Origin: a virus
DNA length: 24,175 nt
Virus record (IMG/VR): IMGVR_UViG_3300009788_000294
Span: 1 to 24,175 of that record
Direction: 5' to 3' (one strand)
Part shown: positions 15,164-22,176 of the stretch, piece after piece
Position numbering within the stretch: position 1 is the stretch's first letter
How the letters are laid out: each line of letters opens with the position of its first letter
The notes under the pieces: model-generated
What the model was told of the DNA's origin: nothing
What the model saw: the letters and a program-made list of their open reading frames with translations, nothing else
The model's database searches: none
Program-made: the position numbers and the translations under genes

Positions 15164-18118
15164 ATGTCTAAATCATGGGATGATTTAAAAAATGAAATAA
15201 AACGAATGATAAAATGGCAAGATTTTTATAGAGATGTCAAGAATATAAAAACCTCTACGGCGGATTGGATGAAAGGCAATTGCCCTTTACATAACGATAC
15301 GACAGCATCATTCACTTTTCATTCAAAACATTTAGGATGGATGTGCCACGCAGGATGTGGTCAGGGTGATATTTTTGATTTTTTAGAAAAAAAAGATGGA
15401 TTAGATTTTAAAGCAGCTATTAATATGCTCGCTGACACATATCATTTAGAAAAACCCAATAATAACCCTACCCCAGAAATACCCGAACTACTTATCGAAA
15501 AATACACAGAAGCCTTATTAAGAACAAACCATATCAAGACCATATTAACAGAACAACGAGGACTTTCAATTGACACTATTAAAGCATTTGGATTAGGATG
15601 GAGTTCTAAAAGAAAAAGAATTACTATACCTATAAGAGACGACAAAGGTAAGTTAGTAAACATAAGATACTATTTACCGAATGCAGGTAAAAAAGACATT
15701 AAAATTCAAAGTCATACTATTGAGGTAAATGATAAAAAAATAGGTTACGGCAATATGCGTCTATATGGTGTTGATAAATTAATTATTTACAAAGGTAGTC
15801 AAGTTATTATTTGTGAAGGTGAACTGGATCGTATACTTTTAGAACAATATGGTTTTATGGCTGTAACTGGTACGGCAGGTTGTAATGGTTTTAATCGGGA
15901 ATGGACTCAATACTTTAAAAATAAAGATGTTATTCTTTTATTTGATTGTGATCAAGCAGGAATGAGGGCTATTAATCAAACGATAATCCCTAAATTTAAA
16001 AATACTGAAATTAAATCAATTAGAAATGTAAAATTACCATTAAACGGTACTAAGGATGAAAAAGATATCACTGACTATTTCATTAAAGCACAATTCGGTA
16101 AGGAACATTTAATTAATTTAATTAATACTACAAAAACACATAATTATATAAAGAAAATAAAACAAGAAGAAATAATAAAACTGGATTCATTCATTGAAAT
16201 AGAACAAGATATATATAAAAATAAAAAAGTAGAATGCGATATTGTAATTGACGGAGAAACTGAAGAATCATTCCACGCTGTAACTGAATTTAAAGTAATT
16301 TATTGCAAATTGCTTGACCAAGACAAATGCTCCGATTGTATGGAAAACATACAAATACCTTTAGGTAGTGAGGAATTTATATATAGTTGCATGTCTGATG
16401 ATTCCAAAGTTCTAGGCAGGCTTAGGGATTATTGTTGTAGATATGGGCAAAAGCCTACTATTGAGAAATTAAAATCCCGGACAATTAAAGAATTCTTTTG
16501 TCATCAAGTTATAAATAGAATAACCGAACGTTCTGACGACGACACTTCACAAACAACTAATGGTAAGGTAGAAGAATTTCTGGAAAAGAAAGTATATTAT
16601 ATTTCACATGAACGACCCAAGGTTGGTATCTATAAAGCTATAGGGTGGGTTAAAACTCATCCGAAAACACAAGCCATAACTTTCCTAATAGAAACTCTAA
16701 CGCCACAGGAGGACGATTATCAGGCGTTTAGAGTTGATGATAATATTGAATTGTTGAATGAAATTAAAAAATATCCTGGCAGTAAAATGGTTAAGGATTT
16801 AACTAACCATGTTACTGGTATTTACGAGAGAGATGAATTGATTTATGCCTGCTTATTAACGTATTTTTCACCGTTATGGTTTATTTTTAACAGTGAAAAA
16901 ACTAGAGGATGGATCAATACAGCCATTATAGGAGACGTTGGAACCGGTAAAACTCAAACCTTTACCCGGATAGCTGATTTCATTAATGTTGGTGATGTTA
17001 TTAGTGGTCTTACAAGTAGTAGAACTGGCGCTCTTTATGCTATAACTAACAGTCCAACTAAAGGTTGGAAGATAACTATCGGAAGATATCCAGCTAATGA
17101 TGGGAAATTATTACTTATCGATGAGGCGCAACATTTCGATCCCGAAGAGATGAAGCAAATAGGTAAGGCAATGGATGAAGGGTGTCTCCACGTTAGTCGA
17201 GTTGTTGATCAGGTTTACGATACACGTACCAGATTATTATTAATATGTAATCCTGTTAAGCAACGAAATATGGACGGTTACGCTTTTGGATGCACTGTTT
17301 TGCCTGAATTATTTAATTCAGCATTCATCAGGCGATTAGATTTGGCTATTATTGTTAATTCTAATGATATTGAGAGTGATAAATATATTAATCAATTAAA
17401 GCCTAACAAGAAAGAACAAAAGATAACAGCTGAAATGTTAAGAGCTTTGGTTTATTGGGCATGGAATTTAAAAATAAAACAAATTAACTTTACAGACCAA
17501 GCAACTAATTTATGTTTAACTAAGGCAGAGGAACTTAGTGAAATTTATTCATATGCTAGTGATGTACCTTTGGTATTAAAGGCTGATTATCGAAAAAACA
17601 TTGCAAGACTTGCTGTAGGGTTTGCAGTAATGAATATTAATACTCAGGACTTTAATGAATTAATAATAACAGAAGAACATATTATTATGGCTGTAGAGTT
17701 CGTTAAAATTATCTATTCTAATAGTAATTGCCAGTTAGATGAATATAGTGATATTCAAAAAATGTCTGAACAACTTAAGGATTATAATAATATAGAGTCT
17801 ATTTTTATAAACAAAAAATCAAAAGATAATGACTCTTTGTTTTTTTCTGTAATAATATCTCTATTAAAAACACAGGATTGTATAAAGCGTAATGTATTAC
17901 AAGAACAAGTAGATTGTAGTGATTGGGATTTAAGAGGTGTTTTGAGTGTACTTAAAAAATTCAATTTAATTAATAGTTCCAGGAATGGCTTGATTCGGAC
18001 CAGTAAGTTTACTAAATTTATTAAAATATTTAAAATTGAAAATTCCGAGTTTTGGAAGAAAGAATTAGAAAAATACTACAATAATAATGTTGTTATTGAA
18101 GAGAACATGCCTTTTTAG
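15164..18118 (+). CDS. Primase-helicase: DnaG-type primase fused to MCM-like AAA+ helicase
   Basis: This 984-residue replication protein has, in order: a CHC2-type zinc domain (CPLH 40-43, Cys61, Cys65, then GQGDIFDF); a TOPRIM primase core (CEGELD with Glu218/Glu220/Asp222, VTGTAG, DCDQAG with Asp261/Asp263); a middle domain with four cysteines (381, 389, 392, 409); and an AAA+ ATPase with Walker A GDVGTGKT (590-597), Walker B LLLIDEA (649-655), sensor-1 Asn in ICNPV (696), and FIRRLDLAII (721-730) in the place of the MCM 'SRFDL' motif. MDEGCLHVSRVVD corresponds to the MCM 'aMEq..vsvaKag' loop. A helical/winged-helix-like end follows. It probably primes and unwinds at the phage fork. The last residues, EENMPF, resemble an SSB tip. 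The stop is TAG. Confidence 0.9.
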   Translation: MSKSWDDLKNEIKRMIKWQDFYRDVKNIKTSTADWMKGNCPLHNDTTASFTFHSKHLGWMCHAGCGQGDIFDFLEKKDGLDFKAAINMLADTYHLEKPNNNPTPEIPELLIEKYTEALLRTNHIKTILTEQRGLSIDTIKAFGLGWSSKRKRITIPIRDDKGKLVNIRYYLPNAGKKDIKIQSHTIEVNDKKIGYGNMRLYGVDKLIIYKGSQVIICEGELDRILLEQYGFMAVTGTAGCNGFNREWTQYFKNKDVILLFDCDQAGMRAINQTIIPKFKNTEIKSIRNVKLPLNGTKDEKDITDYFIKAQFGKEHLINLINTTKTHNYIKKIKQEEIIKLDSFIEIEQDIYKNKKVECDIVIDGETEESFHAVTEFKVIYCKLLDQDKCSDCMENIQIPLGSEEFIYSCMSDDSKVLGRLRDYCCRYGQKPTIEKLKSRTIKEFFCHQVINRITERSDDDTSQTTNGKVEEFLEKKVYYISHERPKVGIYKAIGWVKTHPKTQAITFLIETLTPQEDDYQAFRVDDNIELLNEIKKYPGSKMVKDLTNHVTGIYERDELIYACLLTYFSPLWFIFNSEKTRGWINTAIIGDVGTGKTQTFTRIADFINVGDVISGLTSSRTGALYAITNSPTKGWKITIGRYPANDGKLLLIDEAQHFDPEEMKQIGKAMDEGCLHVSRVVDQVYDTRTRLLLICNPVKQRNMDGYAFGCTVLPELFNSAFIRRLDLAIIVNSNDIESDKYINQLKPNKKEQKITAEMLRALVYWAWNLKIKQINFTDQATNLCLTKAEELSEIYSYASDVPLVLKADYRKNIARLAVGFAVMNINTQDFNELIITEEHIIMAVEFVKIIYSNSNCQLDEYSDIQKMSEQLKDYNNIESIFINKKSKDNDSLFFSVIISLLKTQDCIKRNVLQEQVDCSDWDLRGVLSVLKKFNLINSSRNGLIRTSKFTKFIKIFKIENSEFWKKELEKYYNNNVVIEENMPF

Positions 18119-18124
18119 TACTTT

Positions 18125-18142
18125 AAAAACATCCTAGAGAGT
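18125..18142 (+). repeat. 18-bp direct repeat, left copy
   Basis: AAAAACATCCTAGAGAGT matches the right copy at 18580-18597 except for C versus G at the sixth base. The two copies flank the inverted repeat at 18221-18552. The offset is 455 bp. Confidence 0.75.
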
Positions 18143-18220
18143 TTGTAATTGATTAATAATAATACATATTTTACTTTAATGAAAATAAATATATCATCAT
18201 TTTTTACGTTATTAAATTTC

Positions 18221-18552
18221 CAACTAATTGATTTTAAAGGAAACAGTATTTTAATTTTCTGTACTTACTATACACGAGTAGTGTAAGTTGTTGATTTAAT
18301 TACATATCTATATATCCCCTCACGGATAAATGAAAAAGTGCCCTGCCCCTATAATTTAACGGAGTTGCTACTATTTAACATAAACGTCGCAAGTATGACT
18401 TTTTTTAGGGGCACCCGCTTTGAGCGTTTATCTGTGAGGATTTAGGGTTTTAGTTTATGGTTTTCTTTTATTATCAACAAGTTAAGTCCCTCATTTAACG
18501 CCACAAGAACAAATATACTAAAACATATGTTTCTTTTAAAATCAATTAGTTG
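18221..18552 (+). ncRNA. Candidate large structured RNA (or origin) closed by a 25-bp helix
   Basis: Bases 18221-18245 pair with 18528-18552 over 25 positions, all Watson-Crick except one G-U (18239 with 18534). Inside lie a hairpin at about 18263-18288; a 13-bp stem 18318-18330 with 18427-18439 (one G-U); within that a 7-bp stem 18344-18350 with 18407-18413 and a 4-bp hairpin 18416-18426; and a 5-bp hairpin 18481-18485 with 18495-18499. A 7-bp hairpin (18553-18572) abuts the closing helix. Both long stems deviate only by wobble pairs, which favours RNA. No terminator follows, so it may be cut from the primase transcript. Large ornate phage RNAs (GOLLD, ROOL) are the known comparison, but I cannot test a match. 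A replication origin is the alternative. Confidence 0.5.
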
Positions 18553-18572
18553 TAGTGCTTTATGTAGCACTA
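18553..18572 (+). other. 7-bp hairpin adjoining the large structure
   Basis: TAGTGCT (18553-18559) and AGCACTA (18566-18572) form a perfect stem with loop TTATGT. It starts at the base next to the 25-bp helix and could stack on it. No T run follows. Confidence 0.6.
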
Positions 18573-18579
18573 AGGGAAC

Positions 18580-18597
18580 AAAAAGATCCTAGAGAGT
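18580..18597 (+). repeat. 18-bp direct repeat, right copy
   Basis: AAAAAGATCCTAGAGAGT repeats the left copy at 18125-18142 with one mismatch. It lies 27 bp after the large inverted repeat. Confidence 0.75.
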
Positions 18598-18635
18598 AAA
18601 GTAAGTTATTGAAAATAAAGTAAATAAGTAATTAT

Positions 18636-18676
18636 CAATAGAAAGTTATGTAAGTTTCTATTGTACACATTATAAT
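18636..18676 (+). promoter_or_regulatory. Dyad and -10 box before the gene at 18692
   Basis: CAATAGAAA (18636-18644) and TTTCTATTG (18655-18663) form a perfect 9-bp dyad with a 10-base centre. A TATAAT box follows at 18671-18676. The dyad covers the place of the -35 box, for which no good match is seen, as expected for an operator at a regulated promoter. An RNA hairpin is the alternative. Confidence 0.45.
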
Positions 18677-18691
18677 GCAAGGTATACACGG

Positions 18692-19528
18692 ATGAACTTA
18701 AATAATATTTGTAACGATCCTATTATAGTTAATAGTAAACACATAAGCAAGTTAATGAAGGAAGCTCAAGATGAAATTAATATATATTACAAAATAGGTG
18801 ATATGGTAAGATTAGAGAAATTTAAGCAATGGCCTGGAGCAGAGAAAAAACTTGCCGATAAAATGGAGAAAGCAATTAATGATAATAATAATTACATTAA
18901 TGCTATTAATGAGTGGAAGGAATTTTGGCTTAAAAGTACTCAAGCTATGAGAAAAGAAGATTTGATACAAAAAAAAACAATAGATATTACAATAAGGGAC
19001 TTACTTGAGTCCAATCAGTGCTTACAAATATTATGGAAAGGTCACACTGTTAATATTGCTCCTTCGGTTGAGATGAGAAAAAAAATGACCAAGACAGGTG
19101 AATCATGGTTTACTATAGAAGAGGTTTTGATCTTTAAAAATAAAACAATAAATGAAGATCAGCTTGAAAAACTCATAACAATAAAAGAACAATTTAACGG
19201 ATGTATTAAAGAAAATGAAAATATCGAAAAAATAAAAGTCAAAGCTAAAGAGAGATTGCTATATAAACACAATATAGACTCTACAGTAGAGGAAAAAGTA
19301 AATAACATAAAATCACAAGCAATTGAATTAGGATGGCCTGAGGAGCAATTAACGTCTATTCAGGGATATTTCAAATATCCTCTAAGTGAAGAATATGGGT
19401 TAATTTGTCATATAGGAAAAAATGATACTATAGGGACGGTTAATAAAGACTATATTGAGATTATAGGGCCGGCACCCAGAAATATAGTTCATAAATTTTT
19501 AAGGAGAACAAGGAAAAATAATTGTTAG
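18692..19528 (+). CDS. Hypothetical protein, helical, 278 residues
   Basis: I do not recognise this protein. It is Lys/Glu/Asn-rich and mostly helical; about residues 150-215 could be coiled coil. A short C-terminal domain (about 225-270) contains GLICHIGKNDTIGTVNKDYIEIIGPAP, a probable beta hairpin set. No nuclease, methylase or ATPase motif is visible. The RBS AAGG (18679-18682) is 9 bases from ATG, with a -10 box just upstream, so it heads a new operon. The stop is TAG. A methyltransferase fragment begins in another frame over its last codons, which carry AAGGAG (19501-19506) suited to start translation of that fragment. Confidence 0.7.
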   Translation: MNLNNICNDPIIVNSKHISKLMKEAQDEINIYYKIGDMVRLEKFKQWPGAEKKLADKMEKAINDNNNYINAINEWKEFWLKSTQAMRKEDLIQKKTIDITIRDLLESNQCLQILWKGHTVNIAPSVEMRKKMTKTGESWFTIEEVLIFKNKTINEDQLEKLITIKEQFNGCIKENENIEKIKVKAKERLLYKHNIDSTVEEKVNNIKSQAIELGWPEEQLTSIQGYFKYPLSEEYGLICHIGKNDTIGTVNKDYIEIIGPAPRNIVHKFLRRTRKNNC

Positions 19529-19718
19529 AAAATTAACACCAATAGAATGTGAACGTTTACAAACATGGCCTGATGGGTTTACCGAAGGAGTTAGTAATAC
19601 TCAAAGATATAAAATGATTGGTAATGGTTTTACTAGTGATGTTTTTATTGAATTTTTAAATAAAATGAAAGAAGATATGAAAAATGGTAATTCTTTACGT
19701 AATACAGAGAATAAGTAA
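19521..19718 (+). pseudogene. C-terminal fragment of a cytosine-C5 DNA methyltransferase
   Basis: This frame is open from 19503 to TAA at 19716-19718. It encodes RKLTPIECERLQ (C5-methyltransferase motif IX) followed by TWPDGF and QRYKMIGNGF (motif X), then helical residues to the end, about 65 residues in all. These are exactly the last conserved blocks of Dcm-type enzymes. Motif I (SAM binding), the catalytic PCQ loop and the target recognition domain are absent here and upstream. There is no ATG; the possible start is ATT at 19521, with AAGGA 6 bases and AAGGAG 14 bases upstream. It is either a relic of a deleted gene or the small subunit of a split enzyme (as in M.AquI), whose large part would lie outside the window. 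Confidence 0.7.
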
Positions 19719-19923
19719 AAAAGGTAAATTATTGAGCTATAAAAGAAAGTATTTGAAAAATTGGGAATCAATTGATCAGTATTATTTTTCAAATTATATT
19801 AATAAAAAGACTCTTTGGGTACATTCTCAATATCAAAGAATAAGTATGAATTGGGATTGTAAATTACCTAATATTAGAAGAAAAATAAATTGTAAAATAA
19901 AAAAATTAATAAAGAGGAAATAA
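19684..19923 (+). CDS. Small basic hypothetical protein
   Basis: The frame gives 79 residues from ATG at 19684, but this start overlaps the methyltransferase fragment by 35 bases and has little RBS. A TTG at 19732 with AAAAAAGG 7 bases upstream would give 64 residues and is a good alternative. The protein is very basic (C-terminus KINCKIKKLIKRK) with several Tyr and Trp, suggesting nucleic-acid contact. I do not recognise a family. It ends 3 bases before the VRR-NUC gene. Confidence 0.55.
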   Translation: MVILYVIQRISKKGKLLSYKRKYLKNWESIDQYYFSNYINKKTLWVHSQYQRISMNWDCKLPNIRRKINCKIKKLIKRK

Positions 19924-19926
19924 TTA

Positions 19927-20352
19927 ATGAATCCTGAAAAAAGATTATGGAATTATTTAAAACAAGGTATGGGTAATAAATGGCACGCTCAAAGACATGA
20001 GGATGTATCAGCACAAGGTGTGCCAGATGTAAGTTATGGTGTAAATAGTAAGAACGGTTGGATTGAATTGAAAGTAATTAAAGAGTATCCTAAGTGCAAT
20101 ACTACATTAATTAAAATCAGACATTTAACACCTATGCAAAGGAATTGGTTGAAAGCTAGAGGCGAAACGGGTGGCAGTTGTTGTATTTTATTGCAAGTAG
20201 AAAAAGATTATTATTTATTTGACTGGACGAAGGTCTGTGAATTAAATAAAGGTATACCTAGGAATAAAATGAAGTACCACGCTATAACTTCTTATAGAAA
20301 TAAAATCAATTTCAATGATTTATTGTGGTTATTGGCACATATAAATACATGA
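19927..20352 (+). CDS. VRR-NUC family nuclease
   Basis: This 141-residue protein has the PD-(D/E)xK core in compact form: GVPDVSYGV (Asp34) and, after a short loop, GWIELKV (Glu47, Lys49), followed by LTPMQRNWL (about 68-76) and a GGSCCILLQV strand. That order (PD, ExK, then 'l.p.Q..wl') is typical of stand-alone phage VRR-NUC proteins, which act as structure-specific or Holliday-junction nucleases in replication and recombination. The length is usual for the stand-alone type. The RBS is GAGGAAA. It lies downstream of the primase-helicase and may resolve branched DNA. Endonuclease specificity cannot be read from the sequence. Confidence 0.85.
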   Translation: MNPEKRLWNYLKQGMGNKWHAQRHEDVSAQGVPDVSYGVNSKNGWIELKVIKEYPKCNTTLIKIRHLTPMQRNWLKARGETGGSCCILLQVEKDYYLFDWTKVCELNKGIPRNKMKYHAITSYRNKINFNDLLWLLAHINT

Positions 20353-20366
20353 AAGGGAATTAAGTA

Positions 20367-20597
20367 ATGAAACAAAGACGTACAAGTAAATGTAAATACT
20401 GTGGAATAATAATTATGTTTACTATCAGTAAAAACAATACATGGGTTCCAGTAGAACTAATATCACTTGACGGTGGTGACTGGGTGTACGATGGTAAACC
20501 TTTGGAATTTTGGCCTGAAATACATTTTATTCATGAGTGTGAAGATGATATTAACGATTTCAATAATATTGATATTTCATACTTGATTACATTGTGA
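20367..20597 (+). CDS. Small zinc-ribbon-type phage protein
   Basis: This 76-residue protein has CKYC (residues 9-12), a hydrophobic beta hairpin with NNTWVPVEL, and HECE near position 58-61, giving a CxxC...HxC metal site. The pattern 'CkyCg..i.f......W+P..l' followed by a late H..C is common in small phage proteins of unknown role. The C-terminus is acidic. The RBS AAAGGGAA is good. The end of the gene (from 20583) overlaps promoter copy 2, and its TGA stop lies inside the promoter spacer. Confidence 0.75.
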   Translation: MKQRRTSKCKYCGIIIMFTISKNNTWVPVELISLDGGDWVYDGKPLEFWPEIHFIHECEDDINDFNNIDISYLITL

Positions 20598-20620
20598 TAG
20601 TAATGTATAATTAAATTATA
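20583..20620 (+). promoter_or_regulatory. Repeated phage promoter/operator, copy 2
   Basis: TTGATT (20583-20588), a 17-bp spacer, and TATAAT (20606-20611) within the palindrome TATAATT-A-AATTATA (20606-20620). It drives the hexapeptide-repeat gene. Its -35 box is also coding sequence of the upstream gene (codons for Leu-Ile). Confidence 0.8.
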
Positions 20621-20661
20621 AAGTGAATCCTAAAAAATACAAATAATAAAGGGAATATTAA

Positions 20662-21282
20662 ATGAAGAAATACGAATTAACTAAAAATATTAAAACAGTA
20701 GGTGATTTAACTCTATATCAAATTAAAGCTTCTAGAAGTTTCAAAAACGTTAAAAAAGGAGACTTGGGCGGTTGGATTGAAAAAGAATACAATTTATCGC
20801 ACAAAGGCAATTGTTGGGTTTCCGGTGATGCTGAGGTTTGCGGTGATGCTAAGGTTTGCGGTAATGCTTGGGTTTTCGGTGATGCTTGGGTTTCCGGTAA
20901 TGCTAAGGTTTACGGTGATGCTAAGGTTTCCGGTGATGCTGAGGTTTTCGGTGATGCTGAGGTTTGCGGTAATGCTTGGGTTTTCGGTGATGCTGAGGTT
21001 TGCGGTAATGCTTGGGTTTCCGGTGATGCTTGGGTTTACGGTGATGCTAAGGTTTACGGTGATGCTAAGGTTTACGGTAATGCTAAGGTTTTCGATGATG
21101 CTGAGGTTTCCGGTGATGCTAAGGTTTCCGGTGATGCTTGGGTTTCCGGTAATGCTAAGGTTTACGGTGATGCTAAGGTTTCCGGTAATGCTTGGGTTTT
21201 CGGTGATGCTAAGGTTTACGGTGATGCTAAGGTTTGCGGTGATGCTAAGGTTTACGGTGATGCTGAGGTTTCCGGTGATTAA
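20662..21282 (+). CDS. Hexapeptide-repeat (left-handed beta-helix) protein
   Basis: This 206-residue protein has a short globular N-terminus (about 1-49) with DLGGWIEKEYNLSHKGNCWV, typical of phage and bacterial proteins that begin 'l.+I+A...F.dVk.GdlGG+ie.e.NLs..G.cWV'. Residues 50-205 are 26 uninterrupted hexapeptides of the form [DN]A[EKW]V[SCFY]G (one ends in D). Such repeats fold as a left-handed parallel beta-helix, six residues per face. There is no catalytic His of the acyltransferase type and no C-terminal cap; the protein stops one residue into the next repeat. The role is unknown; some relatives are thought to be structural. RBS AAAGGGAA. It is driven by promoter copy 2. Confidence 0.85.
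   Translation: MKKYELTKNIKTVGDLTLYQIKASRSFKNVKKGDLGGWIEKEYNLSHKGNCWVSGDAEVCGDAKVCGNAWVFGDAWVSGNAKVYGDAKVSGDAEVFGDAEVCGNAWVFGDAEVCGNAWVSGDAWVYGDAKVYGDAKVYGNAKVFDDAEVSGDAKVSGDAWVSGNAKVYGDAKVSGNAWVFGDAKVYGDAKVCGDAKVYGDAEVSGD
20809..21276 (+). repeat. 26 tandem 18-bp coding repeats
   Basis: The unit is RAT-GCT-(GAG/AAG/TGG)-GTT-TNC-GGT. Only the first codon, the third codon and the middle base of the fifth codon vary among most units; the middle base of TNC takes all four bases. Because 18 is a multiple of three, changes in unit number keep the frame. Confidence 0.9.
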
Positions 21283-21313
21283 AACTATAAGGAATAAAAT
21301 AAAAGGATAATAA

Positions 21314-21589
21314 ATGTCAGAAATATGGTACCAAATATCTATAGGTAATATTAAATGGGAAACGGTAAATATAAGGGAAATAGTAATAATGCGGTCTACA
21401 AGACATTTTTTAATATATGAGAATGGTTCTAGAGAGGCTAAAATTAACGGATTGAATAGATATTTTCAAACTAAAGTTGAAGCAAAAAATTATATAATTA
21501 AAACATTGAAAGTAAAAATAAATAATAGAAAAAAAGATATCAAGGATATGTCAATACAATTAGAGAATTTAAAACTGTCTATTAAGTAA
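21314..21589 (+). CDS. Hypothetical protein, 91 residues
   Basis: I do not recognise this protein. It starts with a beta-rich segment (WYQISIGNIKWETVNIREIV) that includes HFLIYENGSREAK and ends in a basic helical coiled-coil-like tail (KINNRKKDIKDMSIQLENLK). The RBS AAAAGGA is 7 bases upstream. It follows the repeat protein in the operon from promoter copy 2. No metal-binding or membrane feature is seen. Confidence 0.65.
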   Translation: MSEIWYQISIGNIKWETVNIREIVIMRSTRHFLIYENGSREAKINGLNRYFQTKVEAKNYIIKTLKVKINNRKKDIKDMSIQLENLKLSIK

Positions 21590-21597
21590 GGTGCGGT

Positions 21598-21990
21598 ATG
21601 GCAATAAAGTGTAATAAGTGTGGTCAAAAAACATATGTACTGGAAAGTATTTATACTATAATTTCATGGCATTGTTATTTTTGCGGTAAATATAAATATG
21701 TGGGTACTGGTAGTTTATTTGACTATAGAAAATTAAATGAAAAACCCGGAAGAAATAAAAATAATGAAGCAATTAAAGATGATAAATACTATACTTTAGC
21801 AGAGATAGCCTTATATTATGGTTATGAGACCAAGCAGATATTGTATTTAACAAATAGAAGATCAGGTATACAACTAAAAACTATAATAATAGAACACCCG
21901 ACAATTGAAAACAAAAGAGTCAAGGGCGTTCAAGGTGGGAATTGGAAGAGGTTTTGGAAGAAATATAAATTAGAACAAAAAAATAAATAA
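21598..21990 (+). CDS. Zinc-ribbon protein with possible DNA-binding C-terminus
   Basis: This 130-residue protein has a four-cysteine zinc ribbon (CNKC at 5-8, CYFC at about 26-29) in the first 35 residues. The later part includes YYTLAEIALYYGYETKQILYLTNR, shown here only as the core of a helix-turn-helix-like segment (about 62-85), and ends very basic (GNWKRFWKKYKLEQKNK). A ribbon plus helix-turn-helix would suit a small transcription factor or DNA-binding protein, but this is an inference. The RBS AAGG is close to ATG. Confidence 0.7.
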   Translation: MAIKCNKCGQKTYVLESIYTIISWHCYFCGKYKYVGTGSLFDYRKLNEKPGRNKNNEAIKDDKYYTLAEIALYYGYETKQILYLTNRRSGIQLKTIIIEHPTIENKRVKGVQGGNWKRFWKKYKLEQKNK

Positions 21991-22176
21991 TACCCTATAT
22001 ATGTATATATAATCATTTTACTATATATGGTAAAATATATTCTTAAACTAATTGATAGTATACCACACTTATAGGATAAAATAAAGGTATTGAAATTGTA
22101 AAAATATACCTTTTATAACTCATTGATTTAAAAGGATATATTATGATGATTAATTTATTTAAAAGGAGGAACGAAA
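21991..22176. other. AT-rich intergenic region with a weak hairpin
   Basis: Between the zinc-ribbon gene and the cysteine-rich gene lies about 186 bp of very AT-rich DNA. An 8-bp stem AAAGGTAT/ATACCTTT (22083-22090 with 22106-22113, 15-base loop) ends in only four T. TTGATA near 22056 and AT-rich boxes hint at a promoter, but spacing is poor. A 25-codon ORF (22143-22220) with AAAAGG upstream overlaps the next gene in another frame. Confidence 0.5.

Larger units (their letters stand above)
18119..18691. other. Gene-free block of 573 bp with large potential secondary structure
   Basis: No convincing open reading frame lies here on either strand. It holds a pair of 18-bp direct repeats, a 25-bp inverted repeat 283 bp apart, several nested stems, and near its end a dyad and promoter for the gene at 18692. 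It follows the primase-helicase gene, a usual place for a phage replication origin, but the helix content with wobble pairs looks more like a structured RNA. The parts are listed separately. Confidence 0.7.

Noticed and set aside
18116-18148. Genome-wide TAG readthrough (alternative code)
   Set aside because: TAG ends three otherwise well-formed genes, and the extensions would add only 1-9 codons of non-conserved sequence before TAA or TGA. TGA and TAA are also normal stops here.
18119-18691. Group I or group II intron
   Set aside because: I found no group I P7/S-type core and no group II domain V pattern, and both flanking genes end or begin normally.
20809-21276. CRISPR-like array
   Set aside because: There are no unique spacers; the 18-bp units are contiguous and coding.
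20777-21310. A long second reading frame through the 18-bp repeats giving PVMLRF-type repeats
   Set aside because: An 18-bp period keeps every frame open. The frame starting at 20662 has a good RBS, a recognisable N-terminus and the known hexapeptide pattern; this one has neither.
22083-22113. Rho-independent terminator
   Set aside because: The stem is only 8 bp, A/T-rich, with a 15-base loop and four T, so it is too weak to call.
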